In this document: piece after piece, positions 11,179-22,863 of the stretch
Position numbering within the stretch: the stretch's first letter is position 1
Layout: each line of letters starts with the position of its first letter
Source: Pocillopora verrucosa
Taxonomy: Eukaryota; Cnidaria; Anthozoa; Scleractinia; Pocilloporidae
Length of the DNA stretch: 64,000 nucleotides
NCBI RefSeq assembly: GCF_036669915.1
Contig: NC_089319.1
Span: 16,988,012-17,052,011, forward strand
Direction: 5' to 3'
The notes under the pieces: model-generated
The model's database searches: none
What the model was told of the DNA's origin: nothing
Seen by the model: only the letters and a program-made list of their open reading frames with translations
Made by a program: the position numbers and the translations under genes

Positions 11179-14100
11179 TCATTGAGCGACTGATTGACTC
11201 CAAGCAGAAGTTCTTCGCTCGGATTTCAAAGAAATAGGAACCCCAGAAGGGACATTGTTGTTCTCGATACATCTTAAGGGCCTGCGTCCCAGACTTGAAG
11301 CCGATGGTTTCGCACAATTTTCCACTACCTCCATATTTTCATCTGGCTCTAGAACTACTGGCACGCACACTTCGCGCGCGCTGTGAATACCATTGTCTAT
11401 ATGCACGGGTTCTGAGTCTGTCTCCATGTCTTGCACTTCAAAATCAAACCCATTTTGAAATCCAGCTGGATGAAGAATACTCGGCGTTGAGCTTGTTCTA
11501 GGAAAATCCTCCCAGTTAAGGAAGGAAGAGTCCCTTGATTGCTTGTTTAACATGGCGTGTTCACCATCAGCTAGCTCACTAAACAATTCCTCGTCAAGAA
11601 GAGGATCATCAATGTTATGTTCACCTTCATCTTCCATATCTCCCTCGTAACCACTCTCAGACAAACTGCTGATACTCGTATTCAAAATACTGTCGTCAGC
11701 ATTGATGTGCTGCGCAAGCCCAACATGCTTCGCCACTGCTTGACCGCGAACAGAGCGTTTTCCACAGAGCGCTTCAGAATGGAGAAAACGACGTAACTCT
11801 TCTCGGTTGGGAACCTGGGTACAATGTTTAAAACAAAAATTTAAGATCACCTAATTTTAAAAACGTCATCCGTCTTTCCAGTGGGTAAATAATTTTTTCT
11901 TGTAGCTATGCTGAAATAAAATTAGGGATTTTCTCGGAAGTGATGTAAAGGCGGTCAAAACTGTCGCCAAAAATCTTCGCATGGATAAGAAACAATAATT
12001 TAGCAAATGACACAATACACATCTGAGGCGGCATTAATATTCGTGAATGTACGAAGTTGAAAACATACCTTTATTTCGCTAACTTTCAAGAACCTTTCAT
12101 CTGAATATCTACAAGGTAAAAGAAGCACTAAATGTTTTAAAACCGAAAATACAAAACCAAAACAAACAAAAAAACTAAACTTAACAATACTAAAAAACAG
12201 CAAATAAATCAGCCAAAAAACCAAGATGGCTTTCAACATATGTAAAGGTAATACTTAATCACAGAAAAAAGATAACAACACAAAAACTAAGACAACGAAC
12301 AGCCCTTCTTCGAGTCCTTCGCGCGAGTAAAAAAAAAAAAAAAAATTAAAATCGGCAAGAGAAAAATTGATGTTGGCACGCCGTCATAACTTCAATTTTT
12401 TCTTTCACTAGCGTAGCTGACCTCGCCGTAAAGTAAGGACGGTTCATAGTCTCACAAGAAAGAAGAGCATAAAACAAACCTTTGTTTAATAGCTTTCAGC
12501 TTTACATTTCTATGATCTGTAGGGCAATCATCAACTAGGCTAAAATCAATCAGAAACAACACCTTTCATCAACTGAACAATATATAAGAAAGAAATACTT
12601 TATACCGTACTAACGAGTTGTTGACGAGCTATCCGAGTTTGCATTGGTTTCTCTATACATCGCTCTGTGATTGGCCAGCCTTAACCAATCAGATACCTTA
12701 ATCGAGTCACGATTTGGTCGCCCGCAATTTCCCGCGGTTTTCTTTGTTTCACTTTGAGTTCTCATTGACTCACAAAGGTATTTTCCCTTTTTCTGAAATT
12801 CTGTTGTGATTACAGTGATTTTGGTTTTGCGACGCTCGATCAAAATTCGCTCTAGCTCTACCCAATCAACAATAAATGTAAGCAGTCTTCATAACGGACC
12901 GAAAAAAGTTGTTACCATTGTTGATGTAAATGAAGAGTACAATCCTGAAGATCCACAAGACTGAGGCCAGTCATTTCATGCATGTGTAGTGGCCATGGTG
13001 TTGCTGTTGTGAAAAGGCAATGAAAAAATATAATCCTTTAATTAGCAATATTTTTCAAAATCAGTAATCTGGTATTGAACTGCTTCTATAAGAATTAATG
13101 CTACAAGTCTGAGGGATAATGTCCAACGTAAAATTAAAGTTGTTGTTGTAGTTTTTTTAAGAAGCAAAGTGATACTCAAATAACAAGGCAGCATTAAAAA
13201 AATGTTGTAGCTGGAGATCAGTGAGAAGTGACACAGAACTTTCTACACACCTGAATAAAACTAATTCAAGCCATTTACCTTGAGAACTCATCTTAATAGT
13301 GAAAGGATTCGGTGATACATGATGACTTACATTCTCCTTGGAAGTGGCTTGAAAACTTAGAGATATCCTAATACTATCCACTTTAAACATTGTTTTGGAA
13401 GAATGTACTTGGAGAAGGTTAAGTTTTAGGGTAAAATTCAAAGGGAAAAGTAGCGGTATTCAGTTGGTTGAGAAAATTTGGAACACCTTGATTAATCAAG
13501 AAGAGTTGTCCACCATGAATATGAGAATTGTTTCAATCTGTAAAAAGTTGTTATATACACTTACCAATTTGTTGAATTGCATTTGCCAACAAGACTGATG
13601 ACGCAGCTGTCACAGCTGGTGAGAACCTAAAATGAATGAAATACAAAACAAATTAGAGTAAATGTTTGAAATAAAAGAAGGAATTATTAACTGACTTGAT
13701 AAGTACTTAACAGGGAAAACTTACCTTCCACATTCTGTATGAAGAATGGACAAATCTGCCACATACCCTGCAATACATTCAGTCTTTTGACTAACCTGAA
13801 ATAAAACATACCAATCAGAAATATAAAGTTTATCTTTCATATGAAACTTGAAGATATTCCATGTTTGTATGTGTTGAATTGTTTTCACATTAATTCACTC
13901 TGATTGCTGTTGTTCTATGCATGTTTCTTCCTAGCAAAAGTTAAATAATAACACTTTGGAACACTTACTGCTGCTAAGGAACAAAACAGCTGTAGAAAAT
14001 CGGGAATGGTGAGGACCTGTGGACAAATCCAAGCATTACTCATCACCAATCTGACGACCAGTTAAAGACTAAGAATATAAAGTGCAATGTACAGAGACAA

Positions 14101-17100
14101 GAGGGAAAACAGCTAACAGTTATTACACTACTGTTACTAAAGAAGTTTACTACTGTTAGTAACAGATATCAGAAAAACTTACCCTGACTTGACCCTTGAT
14201 AGAGGACATCACCTCACCCATCATTCTGAAGATGAAACAAACAAAAATCAATTCTCTTTAAAACAACTGCCCAATACCATGAGAAGTCTAGACATGTGGC
14301 TTAATGTAGAGTCTTTGTGGCTTGGTGGTAGAGCTTTATAGTATTGAGTGTTAGGGTTTGAGGCTTGATTCACGAGTTTTTTCTCTTTATCCCAAGCTCC
14401 TGATGAGACCAAAAAACATCATCCCCTTTCTTAGGGTCAAACCTCAGACCTCTTATATTTTTCACTCAAAGCTTGCACACCCTGAATATCTGTTTTCTCC
14501 CTTTAACCCTTTCACTCCCACAAGTGATCAAGACAGAATTTCTCCTTACAATATCAATACAATATCAAGCAGGCAAGTGATGAGAATAGAGAGGAATGTC
14601 AATCATGGGATGATAAGTTGATCCAATACCAAATTCTCTGAACCAACATCATAAGAATTGTATGGCAGATAGTAAAGAGAATTACTAATTAGATCTTGGG
14701 AGTGAAAGGGTTAACTCCCAGGAGTGACCAAGAGAGAATTTCTCCTTACAATATCAATACAATGTCAAGCAGACAAGTGATGAGAATAGAGAAAAATATC
14801 AGTGAGGGAATTATAAGTTGATCCAATACCAAAATCTTCAAACTAACATCACAAGAACTGTATGTCAGACTGTAAGGAAAATACCTAATGAGATCTTAGG
14901 AGTTCAACGGTTAACATTATTTATGGACCCTTCATTTCCAGAAGTATTGTTTGAAAATCTTCTCATTCCAAATAACAGTATCAGTATTGTCAAACTAACC
15001 TTACTACTTCTTCATACTTGTAGGTGCCATCAGTTAACCAGGCAGCTTCCCTTATGGTGACAATATCTGTTCCTTGAAACCTGTGGAGATTGTAAATGTT
15101 AAGATCAGATATAAAACTATAAAACAATGTGGCTCAGTACAGCAAGTAACCAAGCTGTCATTATTACTACCTCAAAACAAGTGTTTCTTTGCCCTAAGAA
15201 AAGTTTGAGACCTGATGAGCAATTGCAATTAGAGAGAGGTCTGCAAGGGCTCTCTTGTTATTACTAAATGGCCAGATCCCTTACAGAACTCATGCTGGCT
15301 AGCTTTCTTCAAGGCCTTAAACTTGCATTGTACTTGTGCACAAAAAAAACACTCATGCAGCAGCATCAATAATGAGGGCATTTTTGTAAGCTTGGTTCAC
15401 TACCAGTACAAAAGAATGCTTCAGTTTAAAGAGATGTGACATACCTTGCTGCTATTAACATGCAGGTGATTCCAAGAAGTTGCAACTCTGATCTCTGCAC
15501 TTTGCGTTGCATTAAATATTGATCTACACAGCTAACAGCGATATGAACTATCTGACTCGGAAAATCCTGTTTGACAAAGAGTAAGTGGATGTCTGAGTGC
15601 AGTGTTGACTCACAATGTCAGATCTGTCACATCACACTTTAAATTCAGGAGACTTAGAGGTAAATTAAAATTACAAATACCTTCATCACAGCTACTTCTA
15701 CAAGCCAGTCAACTAAGATATATCTGAAAGTCAACAAGCAAAATTACTTTGAACTTTGAGACCAGAGTTCGGTAACAATGGCACAATTGTATTTTAGCCA
15801 GCCACATAGAAAATGAAGGTATCAAGACAAAGTTGGTAGTTTTATATAAAAGTTAACATAAAAATTAAATTTAAGAATTTGATGATGTAATGAAGCACAA
15901 AAAATGTCTCCCTCTTAGCCTCATGTCTTCAGGCTTTACAGGGCCATGTTTCATCTAAAGACGTATTCAACCTTATTTGAAATGCATCACTATCACTAAA
16001 GAACACTGGTTGAAATTCAATGCATTGTGATCAACTTAATCTATGTATGGAAGTAAATCTTTACCTCATTGTGCTATTCAGTTCAGTTTGAAACTTAAAA
16101 AGCTTGTGGCTATTAAGTGGCCTGGATCTTGAGACAAACTGCATGGAAGCAAAAAAAAAAAAAAAAAGGAAAAAAAAAAAAAGGAAAAACACATTAGACC
16201 TTTACAGGGCAGTTTATTTCATATGTCTGGAAATACATGCAGTAATGAATATGGTGAAAAAATTGTCAAATCTGCCAGGTTGATTTTGCTTTGAAGAATT
16301 TGATTAAAAAATTTGTCAAAATTGTCAAATTCATTAACATTCCCTTGGTTTCATGGAATTTTGTTAAATCTGCAATTTTCATCGTTGCATACATTTCTGG
16401 GCACAAGTGAAGTGGATATTTCACAGGATCATGGCATATATTTTAAAAAATGGAACATATAAACCATTCCATACAGTGGTATGCAAGTGTGATCATTTTT
16501 GATCATTTTTGACCAGAGCTTGAAAAATACTAAGGTTTGTGCATGGATTTACCTGTAATGTAAATTCTGCCACTTGTGTTTTAGTGACCCCACCCAGATT
16601 TCCTTTAGCATATTCAAGGGCTAAGGTGAGTTGAGCATCAGGATGACTGGTTTTGGCACAGTCTCGCAGTTCACGTAGTCTCTCCAGTTTTGAGTAAGGT
16701 TCCATTGGACCTTCGCAAAATCTTAATTTCCATAGATCATATGCAGCATGACAAGACCCTTGCTTTGCAGCATTTTTCAGCCATTGCAGACTCTCTTCTT
16801 TTTTCTGCCCATCCTGAAATATAAGTAAAATGTACTTATTGACATAAGAGGTGGGCTGGAAAGGAAAATATTTGGCCTGCATTAAGGTGCAAATATCATG
16901 ACTTAGTGCCAAAATTTTCCCATCTGGCTTGATGTAACTCAGTCTCTTTCAACTTGCATTGAGGGACTGTATTGTGCTGTGCCCCTTTTATGGCAGCTTA
17001 GGCTCTATCTGGGCCATTGCCTTTGACTTATATACAGGAACCTTCCCAAATTTCTCAATAGCAGTGTGTACAGGGATTGACAGGTTAGGGATTCTTGGAG

Positions 17101-19132
17101 CTTCTAATTGACTGATACATTGCTTAGCACACTGCGATCTAGTCTAGGATTGATGCTTAGCCATTAGTATTCTGACCTGCTGGAAATTTTAAAAATAGGA
17201 TTCACTCTGTGCAATTACATACCTCATGCAAACTAAGGATTTTTCCTACACTGTACAACATTGAGTTATTGACCTGAAAATAGATAAATATCACTTATTA
17301 AATATGTTATGGGGGAAAAGTGTGTAAGAATTACTTCTTTAGTCTTCCCCACTGAATGGTCTACAGAATCTGGGGTCATTGTTTTGTGTTCATGAAAGAG
17401 ATTCATGACACTGGTGGTGCCTCTCTCTGGTTGAGAGTATCAATAATTGACAGAAAACTGCCAGGGAGACCTACTGAAATGCTAAGGGTAATCTGCAATG
17501 GACTTCCACACCTTCAAGGGAGGAGGGGGGGGGGGGAAAGAAGCCTGGCACTGGTAGATAGAGCAGAATCTCTGGCAGAGTGGGAAACTGTAAATGACTA
17601 TAGAATCATAACATAAAGGACTAAGAGAACAGGCATTATTTGATGCTTTGGGGGGGGGGGGGGGGAGAGGGTGGAGGGTCAGAGGATTTTGGCTACATCC
17701 CAATAATATTTACCTGATCCACCCATAGAGCTCTGTAATATTCATACAATACGCCCTCATTGGCAGTCAATTTCATATATGACTATCCCCTTCCCCCCTA
17801 CTTTGCAATAAATGATTACTGGTTCCTAACTATATGTTTCCCATAAACTGTATAGCTCACCACTGGATCTGAACAGAGCTCCACCATACTATTGAACACA
17901 CAGGATTTACAGCACACACCAGAAGGTGCCCATGGAGGACGCACAAAAAACCATGTAAATGGTGCACCATTTTGAATGGTACTTTCAGCTTTAAAGAAGA
18001 ATTCTGCCGCCAGACGACCGTTTTCTTTTGCATTGACACCTTTCTCTCCATTCTCTGAAACTGAAATTGACAGTTATTATTGGTGTAAAAATTTTGGAAA
18101 ATCAGCTGTTGTAGCTCAGAAAGGTGATACATTTTGTAAGAATACTATATACCATGTTCATCTCTTTCAAAATAATTTTTTTTGTGCTCGTTTTTAAGGG
18201 TCGTGTATGATAAAATCTATAACAAAAATAGCACGCGTGGTTTTAACCGATACAACAAATACTGTCTAATCAAATCACTTATAACGTTGACATATTTAAA
18301 AGGGTAATTAATATAGACGGATATTTTAGTTTTCTCAAATATCATTTCAAAATTTATGACGCTTCAGTTATTTTCTATGACAGAAAAACATTATACTTAT
18401 TATATTAATCTTCTTTAGGGGTAATGCTATTTACAGAAGGTCCTGCGTTCCACTGTACGTTAAAATGATCACATACTTCCTTCGTTATACAAATGAGCGA
18501 GTCCAAGCTTGATAAGAGCTTCTGGATTCCCCAAATTGGCTGCCCTATAAAATATTAAGAATAAATAACATAAAACTGTCACATACAAAAGCTTATGATG
18601 GATCAAACACGACTCGTCTATTCTGTTGTTTAGTGGAGTTCACTCGTTGGAAATGGAGGGAAATTCGAATGACGCGCAAAGCAACCGAATTCCGTTACAC
18701 GAGTCGTTCAACAAACCTTTGAAGAAGAGGCAGATTTTTGAGTGATGGCCAAACTCCAAGAAAAGAAGCTGAAATCCAGAGGCTGGATGATTCGTCTACG
18801 AGTATCTTGAGTCTAGAACAAACCTACAAAATGGAGAAAATAAAGCTGGGAAATCAACAACAAAACGAACGATCGATCAACGGTCAGAGAAAGGCCACCG
18901 TGTTTGTACGGCGAACGACTCTCCAACGGTCATACAGCCTTGGATAGTTTTGGATAAAACAAATGAAGGACCTCGCATCTGTTTAGAATAAGGGTTAGCC
19001 GAGTCTACTCACCATTCTCAGATTCATTAATTCGTTTGCTGTAAAACGCTTGAGAATGAGGAGGATGACTTCCTCTGGTAAGGCGAGAAGTGAGGCCCTC
19101 GCTCGTGATGGAATTCGCGTTCGAAGCTTCAT
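11179..19132 (-). CDS. CCNF: Cyclin F (F-box protein of the SCF ubiquitin ligase)
   Basis: Substrate-receptor subunit of an SCF E3 ligase, binding substrates through its cyclin domain. Nineteen phase-consistent exons: complement(join(11179..11814, 12069..12108, 12480..12539, 12916..12960, 13251..13278, 13565..13626, 13725..13795, 13969..14016, 14183..14225, 15000..15080, 15445..15566, 15681..15723, 16065..16138, 16553..16813, 17223..17273, 17861..18060, 18477..18544, 18717..18823, 19013..19132)), 719 aa (human 786). F-box at ~18-75 (LPEEVILLILKRF). Sel1-like repeats follow (AANLGNPEALIKLGLAHLYN; GAPFTWFFVRPPW). The cyclin box starts near 290 (STMRYILVDWLVEVA). The C-terminal tail keeps SGYEGD at ~562, also present in human cyclin F. 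The weakest part is the 28-nt exon 13251-13278, chosen because phase and a Trp fit. Start is the first ATG of exon 1. Confidence 0.93.
12655..12853 (+). repeat. CCAAT-rich MITE (family C) in a cyclin F intron
   Basis: It contains the family C blocks 'GTGATTGGCCAGCC', 'AACCAATCAGAT', 'TTTGGTCGCCCGC', 'TTTGAGTTCTCATTGA', 'AAAGGTATTTTCC' and 'TGATTTTGGTTTTGCGACG'. The same order of blocks occurs at 58733-59025. It lies between cyclin F exons 12480-12539 and 12916-12960. Confidence 0.65.
14503..14914 (-). repeat. Two adjacent MITE family A copies sharing a TTAA
   Basis: The first copy (14503-14714) starts TTAACCCTTTCACTCCCA and ends GGGAGTGAAAGGGTTAA, a matching terminal inverted repeat. The second (14711-14914) begins at the same TTAA and ends at TTAA 14911-14914. 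Internal blocks are 'AATTTCTCCTTACAATATCA', 'AAGTTGATCCAATACCAAA' and 'AAGAA.TGTATG.CAGA'. Other copies are at 28515, 30927, 34602 and 39221. TTAA target sites plus CCCTTT termini point to piggyBac-type mobilisation. Both copies sit in a cyclin F intron. Confidence 0.8.
16149..16187 (+). repeat. Poly-A tract
   Basis: Two long A runs are split by GG pairs, next to cyclin F exon 16065-16138. On the gene's strand this is a T-rich polypyrimidine tract 10-45 nt before the acceptor at 16139, so it may simply serve splicing. Confidence 0.6.
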
Positions 19133-19603
19133 TTTTCGAAAGCGCGGCTAAACTATTTTGTGCTAGACGATAGCGACTAATTTATAACTATTCTTAGAAA
19201 GGAAATCTGTTGTTTAGAGCACAGATTCTGTCCCAAACTACCGATGAATTAGAGAGGCACATGCAACGGCTGGTTTTCTGAGAGATTTGATACCGTTGGT
19301 GATAAACGCTCCGCGCTGTCAGTTCACGCTCCGCATCGCACAATCTGATTGGTTGCTTAGGACTCTGGGGCCTCCCCTGAGACTCAATCGCGTGCTCTAG
19401 GAAGGAAATTAGCAACGGAAAGTTTTAATTTTACCTTCCCACGCTGTTATATATTATTTTTATTTTAACTCAGACTTAAATTTTTATTTGGTAACAAAAA
19501 GAAAAAGTAAGTCTTAGGATAACAACCAACCGTGAACGAAAACCAGCTTAACACGTTTGCTTCTTGATTAAAATAGATAAATTTACCCTTATGTCGTCGT
19601 GAG
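19133..19603. other. Cyclin F 5' flank and promoter region
   Basis: This holds the probable 5' UTR and promoter of the minus-strand cyclin F gene. A word GATTGGTTGC near 19348 carries an inverted CCAAT box. The TTAGAGGTTTCTGA-type elements of cell-cycle genes (CHR: TTTGAA/TTCGAA) cannot be confirmed by eye. No ORF is supported. Confidence 0.4.
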
Positions 19604-19677
19604 GGCGCCGTAGCTCAGTTGGTTAGAGCGCCTGTCTAGTAAACAGGAGGTCGAGGGTTCAAATCCCTCCGGTGCCT
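19604..19677 (+). tRNA. tRNA-Thr (anticodon AGT)
   Basis: A full cloverleaf is present. The acceptor stem GGCGCCG (19604-19610) pairs with CGGTGCC (19670-19676). The D arm is TAGCTCAGTTGGTTAGAGC. The anticodon stem CCTGT/ACAGG encloses loop CTAGTAA with anticodon AGT at 19638-19640. The T arm is GAGGG-TTCAAAT-CCCTC. Box A and box B are therefore intact, and a T-run (TCTTTTTTC) a few bases downstream can act as the Pol III terminator. No intron and no encoded CCA, as expected for a nuclear eukaryotic gene. Unlike the SINE heads elsewhere in the window, both halves of the acceptor stem are intact, so it looks functional. Confidence 0.95.
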
Positions 19678-20718
19678 TTACATCTTGTCTTTTTTCTTTT
19701 CTCTTCTTTTACAAGAACGTCTACTTTGGGGGCTGAGGCTGAATTTTCTTTTATTCGACGATTTGGGCCTGAGAACGTTCTTAACATGTTCCTGAAGCTG
19801 TGTAGAATGATATCCTATCAAGTGAAAACCGCATTGTTAATGTTAAAAAAATTCCCGTAGTATTTGAGTTAATTTTCCTTTTAGAACACAGCTTTACTTT
19901 TACCTTCATTTTATATTTCCCTAATATAATTTAAAAGCCAACCTCTAAAGTCTTTGTTATCGAATGCAATTCATTCTAAAATCAGTTTATAACCGGCTGT
20001 TCATCTAATGGAGAAAATCCTTACTGAATGTTCATTTGACTATTAAGGAAGATTTAACGACAATTAGCCTCAAAGTACGAGAAAAATAGTTTCAATTACT
20101 CAATTAAAAACCTGAATAATAAAATAATGCATTGCAAAAATTTTGATTGGTTTGTATTGGCAATGTAAACTTTGCCGTCATTGGAGTGAGCTTTCCGTCA
20201 ACTTAGGAGTTACTTGCACATTACAATCCCATTCTTTTTTCCTAGTCAAAGTAACAAGCTTTCTTCCTAAACCTTTGACTCCTAAGAGTGACTAGCATCT
20301 AATTTCTCCTTTCAATGCCCTCCTGAATTAAACAATTAAACATAAAGGTCACAGGAATAAAGGAAATGATCACCAGAAGCTCTTTATTGCTAACCGGATT
20401 CTCCTTCTCCGCGCCTTAAGAAATATGTTGAAAACAATATGGAGAATATGCAGACTCAAAATCTTCTCCAGCAGGATGAGACCTTCGTTCGCTCAAGCTG
20501 TAACACCTTTCCTTCTCACCCCTTATCACATCTTCAATTGAAACCTTCCCTTCTCCTAAGTCCCCCCTGATAACAAGAAATCTGCCCCCTTAAGGTCGGC
20601 GAATAATCATGGGAAATAGTTTCCGGAGTCTGTGTACCTGCCATCCATTGTTGACAATTGTTAATCAAGTTTCGGATTCCGAGAATTCATTTTAAGGTCA
20701 CTGACCACCGAGAGTTCA
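19678..20718. other. Intergenic stretch between tRNA-Thr and the TECR-like gene
   Basis: No gene is supported. It contains the tRNA terminator T-runs, AT-rich DNA, one MITE family B copy in reverse orientation (about 20272-20460) and the likely 3' UTR of the TECR-like gene. Confidence 0.4.
20272..20460 (-). repeat. MITE family B, reverse orientation, worn
   Basis: It reads as the reverse complement of family B: 'GAGTGACTAGCATCTAATTT', 'AGGAATAAAGGAAATGATCA', 'CCGGATTCTCCTT' and 'ATATGGAGAATATGCA' in order. The TTAA ends have decayed. Confidence 0.65.
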
Positions 20719-21543
20719 TCAAAAAATGAATGGAATAAGAGCTCTTCTATTTCTTGGATAAAGTTCTTTACCGGCTAGTCCGTCAAATTCTTGTTGATAT
20801 GCTCTGTGCTTTTTGTATGAATACGTTATCAGTGTTATCAAAGTAGCAAAAAGAAATATGGCTGCTGGCAAAACCCACGAAGTCAAGAAAAATCCCAGCC
20901 ACGATAATATTTCACATAAATAGTGCGGGCATGACACCAGTTCAAACAGACATCCACGCGGCAAAACATGGTGGGATTCGTTAGAAAAGGAATCCTCGCG
21001 TTTCTCCCTTCGAAACTTCCGAAGTTTAAGATGGCAGAGGCCATTACCAAACTCGCCCAACATGAAGATGACAGAGCCAGCCACGACAAGCGCTAGAAAT
21101 GTTTGTCTGTATCCGTTGTCATGGCGTACTGAAATTCCAATCCAGAAAGCGAAGAACCAATAGTAGATAGGTGCTCCTATACTCTCTATGATAGACATTT
21201 TTCTGCGGTAGTCGTGAACAAAGAGAACTTCGATCGTTCGGCGTAAAAAGTGCAACGACCAAAGCCCCACGAAAAGGTACTCTAAATATCGATTTTCGGC
21301 AAATTTCGCATCGTTTGAGACTAGGAGACAACCTGTTGCGGGAAATTTCTTTATGGATATCCCAGGTACTTTCAGAGCTATAAAAAATGCAGCAAGGGTT
21401 CCAATGTAAGTAACACTATTCACAACTACAGGGTTAAATCCATGTCCACTGTTCGCCATGACTGACCTTGAGTAAAGCGATTGCGTGACAAGAATGAAAG
21501 TTACATCAAAATTCACATGGCAACCAGAAGGACAATCAGACAT
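20719..21543 (-). CDS. Intronless TECR-like trans-2,3-enoyl-CoA reductase
   Basis: 274 aa in a single exon, from ATG at 21543. It is a multi-span ER-type membrane protein of the steroid 5-alpha-reductase/TECR superfamily. TECR does the last, NADPH-dependent reduction of very-long-chain fatty acid elongation. Visible signatures are HFLRRTIEVLFVHDY (~98-112), then YYWFFAFWIG (~127-136), then FELVSCPHYLCEI (~200-212), whose Tyr208 matches the catalytic Tyr of human TECR in LVSCPNY, and a C-terminal KKHRAYQQEF...IPFIF. It is shorter than human TECR (308 aa), and I do not recognise the N-terminal ubiquitin-like domain. A second Met at residue 29 could be the real start. Lack of introns among intron-rich neighbours suggests a retrocopy. 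It could also be a different SRD5A-family member. Confidence 0.85.
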   Translation of the reverse strand: MSDCPSGCHVNFDVTFILVTQSLYSRSVMANSGHGFNPVVVNSVTYIGTLAAFFIALKVPGISIKKFPATGCLLVSNDAKFAENRYLEYLFVGLWSLHFLRRTIEVLFVHDYRRKMSIIESIGAPIYYWFFAFWIGISVRHDNGYRQTFLALVVAGSVIFMLGEFGNGLCHLKLRKFRREKREDSFSNESHHVLPRGCLFELVSCPHYLCEILSWLGFFLTSWVLPAAIFLFATLITLITYSYKKHRAYQQEFDGLAGKELYPRNRRALIPFIF

Positions 21544-22863
21544 GGTTTGATGCTACTTTTAAGAAAAATCTGAAAATCGGAATGAGCAATGTGGAGAAAA
21601 TACATCTTGTCGGTGCACCTCTTGGAAACAAAACCTCAGAATTTTTTGGTCTGGATCTCCCTTCATTGCAGTATTATTTCAGGTGAATTAAAAATGTAAA
21701 CAGAACAAAAGAATAGCCCATATGTTCATTATACACAAATTTATTTGAATAAATGAACCCTACAAAATTTTTGGAAAGGGGGGTAAGGATCCCTTACAAA
21801 GTTTTTATTCGGTACTTTGTAATTTTGAATAAAACTGTATTCTTTTAGTAAACCTGAAAAAACTGCAATCTCTTTACTATCCCCCCAAAAAGTTTTGAAA
21901 TGAAAGAAAGGCAAAAGCAAAAGTTAGACGACACAAAGTCTTGTGACTAATTAATCAAAGCTATTAAAATTTCCGAAAACAACAAATACATTTAGGACAA
22001 ATATCTCCGTTCAGGAGCTTATTAAGTAATGGGCTCCTGTCCGGTAGAGACATTGTCTAAAGTAAAAAATTCCTCCATTTTGGAAATTCCTTAGGTTTTT
22101 TTTAGGATAAGTGGTTATTGTGATCAATTTAATCATTGGTGAATTTGGCTGAGTGTACTTTGCAGAATTGGCTGCTTCAAATGTCCGATTACAGCCAGAT
22201 GTCCGATTACAGCCAGATGTCCGATTACACTGTCCCTTTACACTGTTTGATTACAGCTGTACAGAATGATTAGTGAAAAATAAAGCAGTTAATGCACCAT
22301 TCACATTTGAGGAAATTGTAATAATTGCGATAAATGGTGTTGGCGGCTCACGCGGCATTACCTCCAGAGAACATTTCTGTCACATCCCTTTTATAAGTAA
22401 CCATTCGGTAATGACGTTTCAAGCACGGATTTTTCGATTATATTTCTAATTTTCGAGACGTGTCGCAACCATAAGCGAGCGAACGACCATGTATTCTATT
22501 TTGTCACGCCACGCTAGATGGATTGAGTTTCAAATGCCCACGCCACGTCGGACTTTTTCGTTTTTTTTTTTTTCATTTTTTTTTTTTTTACATTCTTGGT
22601 TCCTGATGACGCATTCTCCCAGCTAAGCGACGTCAATTTCGCTAAGTAAGAGAAAGTCTACTTTCGACCCCGCTAGTGTTGCTTGATAAACAGCATGGGC
22701 GCCAAGATCTAGATTGTCTCAACACAGCAGGATCGGTGTCGTTGCTATACGGAAGGTGGAAATGTTCTGATTGGTTTCGCGGGAAAAATAGCAAGACGAA
22801 TTTGGCGATTTCGCGCCATTTTGCGTCTTACCGCTGGAGCTATGTACCACTGGCTTACACAAG
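21544..22863. other. Intergenic stretch
   Basis: No gene is supported. It holds a short tandem repeat at 22181-22230, T-runs at 22559-22591 and, near the right end, a GC-richer segment ending in an AAGATGGCGAC start-like motif at 22861. That could be a TSS region for the candidate small ORF. Confidence 0.4.
22181..22230 (+). repeat. 18-bp tandem repeat, about 2.8 copies
   Basis: The unit ATGTCCGATTACAGCCAG is repeated exactly twice, then again in part. It is a minisatellite seed; a diverged 'TTTGATTACAGC' follows at 22248. Confidence 0.85.

Noticed and set aside
12826-12963. Plus-strand frame ending in VDVNEEYNPEDPQD
   Set aside because: It looked like a small exon, but the minus strand here is cyclin F exon 12916-12960, with homology and matching splice phases; the rest is a MITE.
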